Below the pieces are notes generated by a model. The model saw only the letters and a list, made by a program, of their open reading frames with translations, had not been told where the DNA came from and ran no database searches. The translations under genes were made by a program, and so were the position numbers. A stretch of 64,000 bases of DNA, from positions 14,260,001 to 14,324,000 of the forward strand of contig JANTQA010000047.1 in NCBI GenBank assembly GCA_027625915.1, in the 5' to 3' direction. Shown piece after piece: positions 52,432 through 64,000 of the stretch (position 1 is its first letter; the number at the start of each line of letters is the position of its first letter). Source of the DNA: Anaeramoeba flamelloides (Eukaryota; Metamonada; Anaeramoebidae).

Positions 52432-55400
52432 TTAATTTATTTGGGATGAATTTTGAAGAATTCTAATCCAACCATTTTCATCTGCTGTGATTATTAGTAT
52501 TTTATTTCTATCTGTTCTTTGTGATTTGATGATATTTTTTTTTGAAGAGGTTTGACGATCATTTTTATTTTTTTTGAGCTTTTTTGGGTTCGTTTTGGTT
52601 TTTTTATTTTGGTGATCTTTATTAATTATTTTTTTAATATTTTTATATTTGTTATTTTCCTTTTTTTCAATATGATTTTCTAATTTGATATTGTTTAAAT
52701 CATTTGAATTATTTTGAAGGATTTTAGAAATGGATATAGATTCATTTTCTTGTGAAAAACTATAAATATCAAAAACTTTTTTTGGGATGAATTTTGCATT
52801 GGTAATTTTAACATTTGATATTTTGATTTTTTCATAATTTTCAACAACATGTTTTCTTTTTTTTTGTAATTTTTTTAGTTTTTTTTTTTTTTTTATTGCA
52901 TATTCATTTTTGGTATTCCAAAAATATACATCACCATCTTCTGAACCGCAAATAATTAAGTCCTCTGCTTGGCTATTACAATAATGAGAGGGGTACAATG
53001 ATGAAGATAATATGAAGAATAAAAGTGATGATAAATGGGGAAAAGAAAGAAAAGAAGGGTGAGTTGTTAAATCAAAAAAAAATTAATAAATGCTGTTAAA
53101 TCAAATATATATCGGTATTAAATGATAAAAACAAAATAACAATGCTTACCTCAGTTGTGATTTTAATGGGCTGTGTTTATTAAGATGCCCTTTAAATTTG
53201 AGTTTGGGTGTTTTGGCATTAATGTCATATAAACGAATCCTTGAATCGTTTGAAGTGATGAGAATTTGCTTTTCTGAATTTAAATATTGAATATTTGTTA
53301 TTTGCTTCCCCCTTTTATTTTTACCTCTTTTGGATTTTACATGTAATGTTTTCTCTAGATCTAATTCGTTGTTCTCAAAATTATAGAAATAACAAAATCC
53401 ATTTTCAGTCCCACAAATAAACTTGTTGCCATGGGGATGGATACATCCAGAGGTAATGCTAATTTGGCAATTGGTGATATGGATTGGTTTTTGCGAATAT
53501 ATGTTCCAGATGAAAACACGGTTATCCAAATTCCCTGTAAAAAATATTTCAGGGTTGGTTGGGCTAAATTCAACATAAGTAACAAATGTAGAATGGAAGA
53601 ATAAATTAACCTGCCCTTTTTGAATATTCCACAGTCTTACAGTTTTATCTGATGAAGCTGTTAAAATCAAATCATTATCATGCTAGTTTTTTAGAAATTA
53701 ATAAAGAAATAAAATTGGGTAAATGTAAAGAATCAATTATTAATATGTATATGTATTATTTTATGTTCATATCATCTAAAATAATAATAATAAATTTTGT
53801 AAGGGTGGTAGTTTTTCTTATTTTCTAATTCTCTGTACATCCCTTTCTGATGTAATAACAATGTAAAAAAATTAAAAAAACATATCCATTAACAACCCCA
53901 ATTTTTGAATTGACAGGTTTTATTTTTATTTTTATCGTATTAATAGTAAAAAAATTTTTACAAAAATTTGTATTTATTTTTTCAGAAAAATATCAAAAGA
54001 ATTAAAATAAAGCATTAAGTACCTGTTTTAAAATACAAACGCATACTATAGCCAATTTAATATCAACCCCATTTCAGCCAAATAAGCAATTTTTCTTGGA
54101 GAGATTTAACAAATTCAATGTGTTTTATACAATATTCTTCTCAAAATAACTTTTCAATTTTTAGATCAAAATTATTTTTTCTCATTTTGTAAAATTTTTC
54201 TTATTTTGTCAATTTTTTTTTTTTTTTTTTTTAATAAGTCAAGTCGAAAAAAAAAAACTTTTGTAACTTCAAATTAACATTAAGAAAATTGAGACTTTTT
54301 AATTTCTTTTTGATTAAATGCAATTATTTATAAAAAAATTTGATTGTCAACAATTTTAATTTTCAAAAGAAATCGAGAAATTTTGAATGAGACGGATAAT
54401 CGAAATGTGAAAAAAAATTTTTTAACTTTTTTTTTTTTTTTTTTAATTTATGGTTTGTTCATTTATTTCTTTAATGGGTACCAACCTTAATATGAAGGTG
54501 ATCATTTCTTCCATTGGTAAATTAATTGATTCAAAAAAAAAAATGAAAATTTTCATTTTGAGTTCTTGTGGATGAGTGAAATTAATTGTATATATAAAAA
54601 AAAAATAGCTTTTTACAAGATCCTTTAGCACTTTTTGGGAAAGTGGAACGAAAATTTTGTTCGATTTATTTTTCGATAAATAATATGTCTCAATTTTTTT
54701 TTTTTCTAATTCTACTTATAAATTCAAATTGGTATTTTAAAAGGTTTTTAGTCAACTTCCATTTCAATCAATTGTTTAACTCGCTTTGAATAAAGAATTT
54801 TATTGGTTGAAAGGTAAAGTTATATTTGAAAAAAAGTTGATTTTGGAAATGTTCTTCGACAGGACAGGGTTTGAAAATAAAGTCGGTAAATTCTTCAAAA
54901 ATGAGCATTGAATAATTTTTTTTTTAATTTTTTTTTTGATTTTTTTTTACATTTTGTAATAATTATGGATTTTTTAACATTCATTTTTTTTAGTCTTACA
55001 GAGTTCTCTTGATTAGCTGAAATTTTTTCTGCAGAAATAAAAATTTTGATTATCAAAAAAAAAAAAAAATTCAGAAAGTATATTATTAATATTAAACATT
55101 TTCTAATTTCTACGGATCTTTCACAAATATTCTCTAAAAAAAAAAATATTGTTTTAAAGATTAAAGAAAAAGAATTGAATTCTCTTTCAGGGTCTAGTCA
55201 TTTAAAGTGGATTTGCCCCATACTCAAAGAGTGTGACTTGAAACCAAAAAAGGGTATTGTGAAATTGCCCTTCTTTTGATTGAAAAAATTCAAAAACAAA
55301 ATTTGTCAAATTGTTAAGGACTACGTTCCCACCCTTGGGGGGTTTGAGTAATTGTGTTATTTCACTTTCACTTCTCAAAAAAAATTTTCACACGGAAGAA

Positions 55401-57298
55401 ATTGGACAAAAAAAAAAAAAAAAACATTTTTTGTCATCTTTACATTTTCACGAATACTATTTTTCTTTGTTATTCAATGAAAAGGAAAATTGAAAATAAC
55501 AAAAAAAATAATTTCAAAAAATGGCTTTTGGGGATTTTCACATGCATTTCAAATTTTGGAACATTTCAAACTTGTAAAAGTAAATATAAAAAAGATGTAG
55601 AATAGCTCTTGAAAATAGTGTGAGTTCCGAAAATTGAAATGGAAATTCTAAAATATTAAAATCCAAATTTAGCATGATCTAACAAGGTAAAAATTGTGAA
55701 AATTGTTGAAATTGTGAAAATTTCAGATTTTTTCTCAAAGAAATTCTCGTTCGACAAATATTACTTGGATGACATAACTTATCCAAGGGCGATTTTAGAC
55801 ATTATTTCACTATTTTCACCTAAAAACGTAGTCCTTAATTGCAAAATAAAAGGTCAAAATTTTCATTCAACTTTTAAAAAAAAACACTTCCCAATAATTA
55901 AAACAATAAACCATTCAATTCCAAACCTTTCAAAGCGAAATTAATAATCATGTAACTTATTTACAGAATTTAAAAATGGAAAATGTTACTTTATTTTAAA
56001 AATCTTTTCTAGGAAGCTTAATGAAAATTATGTTCCATTTATTTTCCAACGTATAGTATTTCTTCTCGAATTAAACCATGTTTTGGTTCAAAACCCTTGT
56101 TAAAGATCTTGAAATTTCGAAAAAAACTTATTGAAGTGAAAAATTTTTGCCAAAAAAAAAAACAAAAATTAACGAAAAGATGATAATTTACCTTCGACCA
56201 AGAGAGATCCAAAACATCTAATTCGTGGCCTAAAAATTTTTTCCAAGGTTCAGGATCTAATAAGGGTATTTCTTTTGAAACAGACTTTTCAAAATTATAT
56301 CGTTTCTGTAACAATTTTAAAGAATTGAGACTTTTTTTATTTTGATCGGATTTCATTTGAGTTTTAATTTGCATACACCTTTCTGTTGATTTTTTCATGA
56401 TCCTAATCTGGTGTTCAGATCTTTCCTTGTCTGTTTCTAAAACTCTCCAAATCCTTAAGACTGTGTCTTGCCCCGCTGTTGCAAGATATTTGCCAGAAGG
56501 CGAGAATTCTAAAGTCCAAATTGTGCCTTCGCTATCGTTGAGCACTTGAATGCAATCCACTGAAGAGAATTCGGATTTTGTTTTTTCATTACAGTACGAA
56601 GAAATCCTGTTTAGCGGCGCTTTACGTTTTTTCAGTCTATTTTCATGCTTTTTCCTTTCTTTTTTCTTTACTTTTTTGATCTCCTTTTGTTTTTTTTTGA
56701 GCAGTTTTTTTTTTTGGTATTCCATCTCTTGCTTTCTAATAAGTCTTACTCTTATTTGTTTCTTTGGGTCATTCGTTTTTGAATCGTGCTTAGTTGTGTT
56801 TTTTCGTTTTTTGGTTTGTGCTTTCTTTAATATGTTTGGTTTTGAATGGGTTTTGACTTTCGTTTTTGTCCCAGAACCAGAGTTCCTTTTTAAAAGCTTG
56901 GGATCTAGACCCTTTTCTACTTTTTGATCAAGCTCGTCAAATGGTATTAATTCGCCAGTGTCAATATTTTTTATATAAAGAACACCTGGCTTTTCGATTT
57001 CTTCTTCTTCTTCTTCTTCTTCTTCGAAGAGCTTTTTTTTGTTTGTAGTTTTTTTTAAAAGCCCGTCGATCGGAATCACTTTAGTATGCAAATTTGTTTC
57101 ACTCTCAGAAGAATCTTCTATCTTGGTAGTAATTGTTGAGTTTGTCTCTGAAGTAATTGCCTTGTTTTTTTCGTTTTGTAAGTCTTTTGTCAACACAGAA
57201 TGGTATCGCTTTGGTTTTGCATTTTCCGTTTGCCTTTGTTCATAATTTGAAGTTTTCAACCCAAATTTGCCATCACTTGTGTTTTTAAGTGTAATCAT
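52432..57298 (-). CDS. WDR44-like WD40 repeat protein
   Basis: Exons are 57298-56192, 53682-53150 and 52972-52432; phases 0 and 2 match and give about 726 aa. The first 250 residues are Lys/Glu/Ser/Thr-rich and disordered, with a poly-Glu run. WD40 repeats follow: GTIWTLEFSPSGKYLATAGQ, then a long basic insert, FLGHELDVLDLSWSK, SSDKTVRLWN, and the stretch VKSKRGKNKRGKQITNIQY leading to LITSNDSRIRLYD, which is characteristic of WDR44 and its plant and protist relatives. Human WDR44 binds Rab11 on recycling endosomes; that role here is inference. The last exon inserts a long Lys/Asn-rich segment between the final blades (GSEDGDVYFWN ... ITADENGWIRI). The first intron is 2509 bp. Confidence 0.88.
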
Positions 57299-58453
57299 TT
57301 TTGTTCAAGTCCTAAGAGTACTTAAGGTATTATCTTAAGATAATCAAAAAAAATATGTAGCTGTAAGAAGATTTTTTTAAAAAGTTAAATTGCTTAGTAC
57401 TCATTTTTCTTTTTTAAACTTCACCCTATAAGTTCGTTTATTTTACGAGGTTATGATATCTTTTCAATTACTACTTTTTTGTTAACTTTTTTACTTTGCG
57501 ATTTTTTGTCAAAATGATTTGGAACGAACAGTGTTTTTAAAAACTCACGAAATAGACTAACAATCGTGATAGAAATCCACAGTGTTTCCAAGATTTTTAC
57601 GATTGGTTGGTTTTGAATTCAAAAATATAGGAAACTTTAAAAAGAAAATTTTTTTTCATTAAAATAACAAAAAACACGAGACAACAGTTACCTTAAGTGG
57701 AAGTTAGAATTTATTTATAGAAAAAAATTATGTATGTTATCTGAATTAAAGGGGTTTTCTATCTTGAACTATTTTTTTTTTTTCCTAACTTTCAAAAAAG
57801 TAAATTTATTTTTATACCACTTGTTTTAACTGAAATAACATTAGGGAAAGAAACTGTATGTTTGGAATTTAAATTTCTCAATCTTGAATCTTTTTCTTTT
57901 GAATAAAAATAATTGATTTGAGATCTGAAATTTTCCCAAGCATTTTTGAAGGTTACTTAAAAGTTGTCATCTCTTGTTTCAAAAATTTTATATGGGGTGG
58001 GACTATTGCTTTGTTGATATCATTTTTTTGATATTTTTAGAATAATTCGTCATAGACTATTTGATCAGTATTTTTATTTTAGTAATTCCAAAAAAGATTT
58101 GTATGAATACAATGACTTCAACACAATTCTTTTAAAGTTCTTTTTGTTGATATTATTTATGAATCTACGAACAATAAAAAAAAAAAGAAATTTTTAAATG
58201 AGTTATTAATACAAACAATGAGAAAGAACAGGATTTATTGGAGTCTTTTCTTCTTTTTGAAGAAAGAGTAATCATCAGTCTGGATTTTCTTACTCTGATC
58301 TCCAAATTTGGAGACTTCTATTCATTCTCCGAGAACATTTTTTTTTTTTCTCTTTACTACTTTGGCAACTATTACTTGAGCTTTTACTTAACAAATCTTT
58401 CGTATTAAATATTATTGATGAAAATAAGGTTATCTTCCACCATAAGATCATAA

Positions 58454-58988
58454 GGGTAACAATCCCCAAACAGGGAAATAAGATTATCTTGAATTAGAAG
58501 TTGTGATATTTTATTTTTGTTTTGAGCTGATCAATCCTGAATTATTTATTCGTTTTTCTTATATTCCAAAAGTGAATTTTTTTTTTAATTTTTTCCAAAA
58601 TTCGAATTGCAGAGTGTCAGAACTCAAGATTATAAAATTTTTCGAAAAAATTGTAATTTAGTGTTTTCAATTAAAATTTTTATGAATGTGGGAATATATT
58701 TTAAGTTTTTAAAAAATTTTTTTCATTCGGTAATTGAGTAAAAGAGAAAATAGAAAAAATTTTCAATTGACATCCCAAAAGTTACATTTTTTTATTAGTT
58801 ACCTTCCTATCTATTTGACTTACACTCTTCAATTCGAATTTTGGAAAAAATTAAAAAAAAAATTCACTTTTGGAATATAAGAAAAACGAATAAATAATTC
58901 AGGATCGATTAGTAAGAACAAAAATAAAATATCACAACTTCTAATACCAGACAATTTTTTTTATGAGTTTTAGGGATTATAATGTTTA
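58454..58988. repeat. Foldback element, second member of the family at 37380
   Basis: Inverted arms 58454-58620 and 58820-58988 (for example AAGTTGTGATATTTTATTTT against AAAATATCACAACTT, and CCAAAAGTGAATTTT against AATTCACTTTTGG). The end sequence GTAACAATCC, the AAGATTATCTT word and the inner CCAAAATTCGAATTG box are shared with the element at 37380-37936. It lies upstream of the WDR44-like gene. Confidence 0.55.
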
Positions 58989-59180
58989 ATTTTTAAATTT
59001 TGAAAAAAAAAACTATTCTTAAAATCTATTTTTACTAACAAAAACTTTTCAAAATTAAAACTAAATTATTTAAGGATCAGAATTATTAATATAAGATTTT
59101 CTATGATTGAGCTTTTACCAACAGGCCAGGTTTTTTTAATATCCACTCTTTAAAATTGTAAGAAAAAATAGTAGTATAGT

Positions 59181-59770
59181 GATCAAAATAATACGTGACC
59201 AAACAAATATTATCCATGTTTCCAAATATTAAATGTGCTTTTTTTTTTCTTCTTGTTCCAATGGAACATCCTAGTCAAGTAACTACCTAGTAGTATACTT
59301 GTGTTAAAATTAATTTTGAAAGTAGGAGTCTGGATAGTTTCAGTAAATTGTAAATAAGGAATCTAATTTGTTTAAAATTTTTCCTATAATATTCTCAAGT
59401 TTTTTTGAAATTTTTTGTGTTTTTTGGTGATCAAAAATATTCTCTTAAATTTAAAAATTATCTTAAGGGATTAGGCTCTATTATTTTTTTTTTGACGAAT
59501 TTCTAAATAATGATTACTTATCTAGAATTATGATTAATATTGAAAATAAACAGGATTTTCAAATCAAAGTAATTCGCAAAAAATGTTTTCGATCTCTATT
59601 AAATTTTTGTAAAAAAATTTAATATAGATTAGTCCCTTAAAAATTAAATAGATTTTTTGAGATAAATTTACCAATTTGATCCTTTCTTTTTTCAAAGTTC
59701 TTTTTATATATTAAACCTTTAAGAAATCAAAACCATATTTATTTATGTTTATTTTCTATTTCTTTGATCA
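59181..59770. repeat. Long-TIR interspersed repeat, copy 3
   Basis: Begins GATCAAAATAATACGTGACC like the copy at 21949 and contains the core TTTTTTGAGATAAATTTACC followed by GATCCTTTC. The middle is about 100 bp longer, and the right inverted end is not recognisable. Confidence 0.55.
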
Positions 59771-60621
59771 GTTAATAATAAGGTCTTCTAAACTATTTTT
59801 CAGTCAAAGTGACCAAGTTATACTAGGTGAATTGCACGTGTTTAAAGTCTTTGCATAGATTTTAGAAGAATATATATAAATTGGAAATTTTCAAAATTGA
59901 ATTCATTTTTTCACATTTTTGTTTTTTTTTTTCCATTATTTTTTTGGTACGTAATTCAATTATTTTTTTTTTTTTTGCAAGATTAATAGTCACTTGGTAA
60001 AAAACATGTTATTCTAATATTAGTGAAACTGTCGAGATGATTGTTGTGAAATCATATTGATTTCTATTGGAATTTTATTTGATCTTGAATTAATGAAATT
60101 TGTTTAATAAATGTGAAAAATTTTCACTAAATTTTCATTTTCTTTTTCAAATATATACTACAAATCCCAACACACTTTGTTTAGTGACTTGATTTCTAAA
60201 AGAAAAGTATGGAAAATGAAGTGAAAATTGTTTTCGATTTATTATTGAAATACATGTAGAAAATCAAAACCAATATTCTTGTTTTTCTCAATAGAGACAT
60301 TATAATTTGAGTTTTTATGGTTTTTTCTTTTTCCATAAATTCAAATTTTAGTTTTTACTTGAAGAAAAACAATAGTCTCACCACTTCTAGTCTAAATTAC
60401 ACAATGGCCTTTGCACTCTACTAATTACCAAAAATAATTAGTAGAATGTTCATCGGAATCTAATAGTAGATAATCATTGTTGGGAATATTTTTCTGACAA
60501 ATATACCCTCCACGTTCACAGTTTCAACCATTTATAAAATATTATCAGACTACTCTCCTCGACAAGTCTTTTTAGTTTCAGAAAATGTTCAATAATTACA
60601 AAATTAAATTTTCTTCTATAG

Positions 60622-60980
60622 AATTTTTCATCAAAGCCCCTTATGGTTAGAAAACTTAAGGTAATAAAGAAAAAATTGAAAATAAAAAATTCCAAAATAG
60701 TTAAGTAATATATAAATTCGGGGATATAGTGCCCCACTCTTTGGAGTCTTGGAATATCAATTTATTAATCACATTTTGTTGATTTTTTATTTATTACTGA
60801 TAATCTTTCTATCGGGTTTTTATCCCCCTCCCCCCCCCCCTCTTTCAGGACGTACAAAAACTTTAATTTTGTCAGGTTAATTATATATCTATTTGTACTT
60901 TAATGTTTTAATTATTTTTCTTCTTCTCTTTTTTATTGAGTATATTTTCTTTGATTAATCCTTTATCACAATAAATAAAT
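60622..60980 (+). repeat. SINE-like repeat, copy B
   Basis: Matches copy A at 33225 over about 350 bp (TTATGGTTAGAAAACTTAAG, GTGCCCCACTCTTTGGAGTC, GATAATCTTTCTATCGGG, AATTATTTTTCTTCTTCTC), with a short AATAAATAAAT tail. It contains a poly-C tract at 60824-60840 that copy A lacks. Confidence 0.5.
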
Positions 60981-61943
60981 AATTTGAGTTTTTCAATTTT
61001 TAAGAAAATCTATTGATTTATTAGTTTTCTTTCAGATGGGTATCAACATTTTTTGATTTGTAGTATTCTGCTTATTACTTATATATTCTTCAAAGACTAA
61101 TTATTTAAAATAATTGATATTTGAAAAAAATGTTTTTTTTTGGATACCCCTTTATCTGAAACAAAGTTTATAACAAAACAACACATTTAATATTTTTAAA
61201 CCCTGATTAAACGTTTTTACACGTAATATATTGACAACAGTAAGAACATTTAAAGTGAAAAATTTTTGTAAATTCTATTGTAAACGAATAATATTACTAT
61301 TTTACACTTTGAAATAGTAAAAGAAAGTTCAAAAAAAGATTTTATTTATCATAAATTATATTTTTTTGATTACAGTTGTAGATATAAAAAATCAATAATG
61401 TTTATATTTCTCTTACAACTAAAAATACTTACACAAATAAATTGTTCGAAAAAGTATTCCACTAAATAACTTTATATTCAATCCAAATCGTACAAGAAAT
61501 TATTTTTCAAATTTTGGAATTATTGAAAAAGGGAAATGTATTTTTTCTCAATTTTCACTTAAATGGCATTATTTACAAAAAAAAATGATTATTTTGACAG
61601 GTTTGATTCTACTTTTCATTTTTTTTTTTTGAAAAATTGAATATTTTTTATGAAATATTTCAAAAAAACAAATTAAAAAAAAAATGAGATTTATTAGTTT
61701 TTTAAATTAAAAAGTGGAAAACAATGAAAGAAACAGAATATAGTTACATAACTACAAAATTATGACATCAAACGAATAAAAAAAAAGAATACATACATAG
61801 AAATTAATATTTATTTAATTTTTTGAAGATTTCTTTATAAGAAAAAACAAAATTATTCCAGAGTAAATAAAAATAATGATTAACATAAGATAATATCAAA
61901 AATTAATTATTGACAACCTTTAAATAATTTTTTGAAAATATTG

Positions 61944-62240
61944 TTAAATTATATCTACCGAAACTTGCTGTTTATAATTTCTAGGAATATTTGTTTTACC
62001 AGTTTGATCTGGATTTAACGCTGAATTGATTGAGCTGCTAGGTGTAATTTCACTTGACGAACTTGATTTATTACTTTTAGAACCACCCGAAGATAAAGTA
62101 TTTTTTTCAAGATCTTTAACCCTGGTTGTATTTACTTTATTTTATTTTTTTGAAATAGCATCATTGGAACCTGGTATTTCTTGATAATTTGTACGCTGTT
62201 CATTTGGTGATGGAAAATTCAAAAGTATTAAGAACAAAAA
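61944..62240 (-). pseudogene. 3' end of an unidentified gene with an in-frame TAA
   Basis: Reading down from about 62240, one frame stays open except for a single TAA at 62142-62144, and ends at TAA 61944. Both halves have coding-like composition: Pro/Asn/Gln-rich before the stop (PSPNEQRTNYQEIPGSND) and Ser-rich after it (DLEKNTLSSGGSKS, then SEITPSSSINSALNPDQTG). An acceptor-like AG lies at 62241-62242, so this may be a last exon. Possible readings are a gene ending at 62142 with open frame beyond, a pseudogene, or an intron hiding the stop. No family recognised and no upstream exon identified. Confidence 0.35.
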
Positions 62241-64000
62241 CTATTATATTGAATTTTATTAATAATTATTATTTTTTATTATATTTATTGTTTTTGATAT
62301 TCAAATATTTATTGGAAAAAATTATTAAAGAGAGAAAGTATAAAAGAATTCTTAGGATTTTTAAGCATTAAAATTATAAAAAAATTGTTGATATGTAAAT
62401 TACTATTTCTTGGAATTTAAATTGACCAAAATTTTCATTCAGATTTCCAAAAAAAAATTAATTGATCCTGTAATATTTACTATTTTTAATTCTTAGAGAA
62501 GCTTCAATTATCTATTTTACTTTATATAATTGAGTACTTTGATAGTTTATTTTAATTCTTTGGCTGGTATTTTTTGGGATAGCTGAATGAAAATTTTGAG
62601 CTTTTTATTTTGTAAGTAAAAGTAAGATAAATTACAAAAAAAAACCTAGGAATCGACGAAACTTGACGACACTCTACAGCACTATGAGGAAACTGAATAT
62701 TGATCACCAGTTATTTTTTTTCTATATTTTAGTTTTTTTAGATGATAAGAGTGTTTTCAAAACTATTAGTTATTCACTCGTAAAAAATATCCTAAAGTTG
62801 AATTTAAGGAAAAGTCATTGTCACATCCATTTAAAAATTTTTTTCCAAAAAAAGAAGTTTATTTCCCAAGTAGAAACTTTTAAAAATCCTTTTACTATTA
62901 ACAACAATAAATAACATACCTTCAAGATTGTTAAGGACTGGAATGTTGGTTATTTCGTGAATAAACTCCTATTAATAATGATGGAATGATAATTAAAGTA
63001 ATAGTTTTTTCTAACTTGGAATTTGAAATTTTATTTTTTCAATCAAGAGATATGACAAGTACTTTTATTCATTTTTCACAAATTTTTACTTGTAACTTTT
63101 TTGTTTTCAATTTTATTTTTTCATACATGTGATGTATCAAATAAAAGCTGACCTTTTTTTCCACTTTTTCCAATAAAAACATCTAGTTAAGTACCCAATA
63201 GTATCTCTGCAGTTCAAATAATTTTGAAGGTAAACCCCTTGATATTTTGAGTAAATTTTAGATTAGGAAAGTATAAATTGTTGAAATTTTTTTCTAATTT
63301 TCCATAATTTTTTTGAATTTTTTAGTTTTTTTTGATAAAAATTTTCTAAAAAATTTATTTTATTTTTTGAGATATATTTTCCAATTCGATCCTTCATTTT
63401 TAGAATATCTTTTCAAATGGTAGAACTTTAAGTAACTATTATGGTATTTATTTTATGTTTACCGTCAATTTTTGTTGATCATTTGATGTGTAGTCTTTAA
63501 AGAAAAAAAAAAGTTCTGGTTTTTTTTTGAAATACACCTTTTACCAATTCTACATGGATTAATTCAGTAACATTTACGCTCCCGATCGAAAATTAACACT
63601 AAAAGAGAGAAAATATCTTTTTAGAATCTGTTTGATGACAAAAACTGTTTTAAGGGAGTAGTCATTTTTGAAAATAAAATGAGATCTTGTCAAGATCTTC
63701 AAAATTTTTTTTTTTGTAATGTGTGTTTCAACTTATGGAATGGATGAGTTAACCCCATTTAAACAATTTATAGATTTGAGTTGATTTTTTTGAAATCAAA
63801 AATTTGCAAGTTTCCAATATTAAACGAAAAAAAGTAACTTATTATCTTTATTAAACAATAAAGTTAATTCTTAAAAATGGGAAAACATTTTTTTCTTTTT
63901 ATATTGGAAAGTCTTGATTTTGAAAGAATGATTTTTATTTTGTTAACATGTTTAATAATAAATATTTCAATTCAAATATCCAACTAATAAAATTGAGAGA
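62241..64000. other. Distal spacer
   Basis: It may contain upstream exons of the gene ending at 61944, but none is recognisable. It has an inverted pair around CCAAAATTTTCATTCAG (62419) and CTGAATGAAAATTTTGAG (62583), and the repeat at 63131-63480. Confidence 0.5.
63131..63480. repeat. Long-TIR interspersed repeat, copy 4 (diverged)
   Basis: Shares the middle and core of the family (GATCCTTCATTTTTAGAATA, then AGAACTTTAAGTAACTATTA). The left end is diverged and the right end is absent or unrecognisable. Confidence 0.5.

Larger units (their letters stand above)
57299..61943. other. Repeat-rich intergenic spacer
   Basis: Holds the foldback at 58454-58988, repeats at 59181-59770 and 60622-60980, and a poly-C tract. 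No gene supported. Confidence 0.6.

Noticed and set aside
56550-57245. Phe/Leu-rich plus-strand frames
   Set aside because: Antisense of the Lys/Glu-rich first exon of the WDR44-like gene.
62142-62144. Genetic-code reassignment of TAA
   Set aside because: Well-supported genes in the window end at TAA or TGA at family-appropriate lengths, so TAA is a normal stop.

Overview
The window is very AT-rich eukaryotic nuclear DNA from what looks like an anaerobic protist. The evidence is spliceosomal introns (GT donors, mostly TAG acceptors), long Asn/Lys/Glu/His tracts in proteins, and a eukaryotic [FeFe]-hydrogenase beside ordinary endomembrane genes (myotubularin, AP-4 beta adaptin, V-ATPase E, a WDR44-like protein). 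Anaeramoeba is a good candidate host, but this is inference. Stops are TAA and TGA, so the code is standard.

Layout. 594-10817 (+): a four-exon myotubularin phosphatase with two introns of 3.4-4.2 kb. 12917-20320 (-): a multi-exon gene fusing a WD40 propeller, an N-terminal [2Fe-2S] domain, two [4Fe-4S] clusters, the [FeFe]-hydrogenase H-cluster domain and a C-terminal flavodoxin. 23980-30699 (-): a giant low-complexity TPR protein with a CHAT/separase-like C-terminus. A disordered open exon at 31121-32092 (-) is probably its 5' exon. 36133-43653 (+): AP-4 beta with a 5 kb intron. 46629-49411 (-): V-ATPase subunit E in four exons. 52432-57298 (-): a WDR44-like WD40 protein in three exons. 61944-62240 (-): the 3' end of an unidentified gene carrying an in-frame stop.

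Introns fall into two classes: short (about 130-650 bp) and long (1.5-5 kb). The long introns and the intergenic spacers are full of decayed repeats: several MITE-like families with inverted ends, foldback elements, a SINE-like family with an AAAT-type tail, and 3' ends of a non-LTR retrotransposon. I found no tRNA, rRNA or CRISPR.

The best candidate for a new system is the hydrogenase. The splice phases join its exons cleanly and the H-cluster motifs are intact. The His/Cys3 cluster ligands are gone, and the WD40 propeller and flavodoxin suggest a scaffolded enzyme with its own electron-transfer partner. The other genes serve membrane traffic: phosphoinositide turnover, AP-4 coats, Rab11-type effectors and organelle acidification. 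They do not form an operon-like unit.
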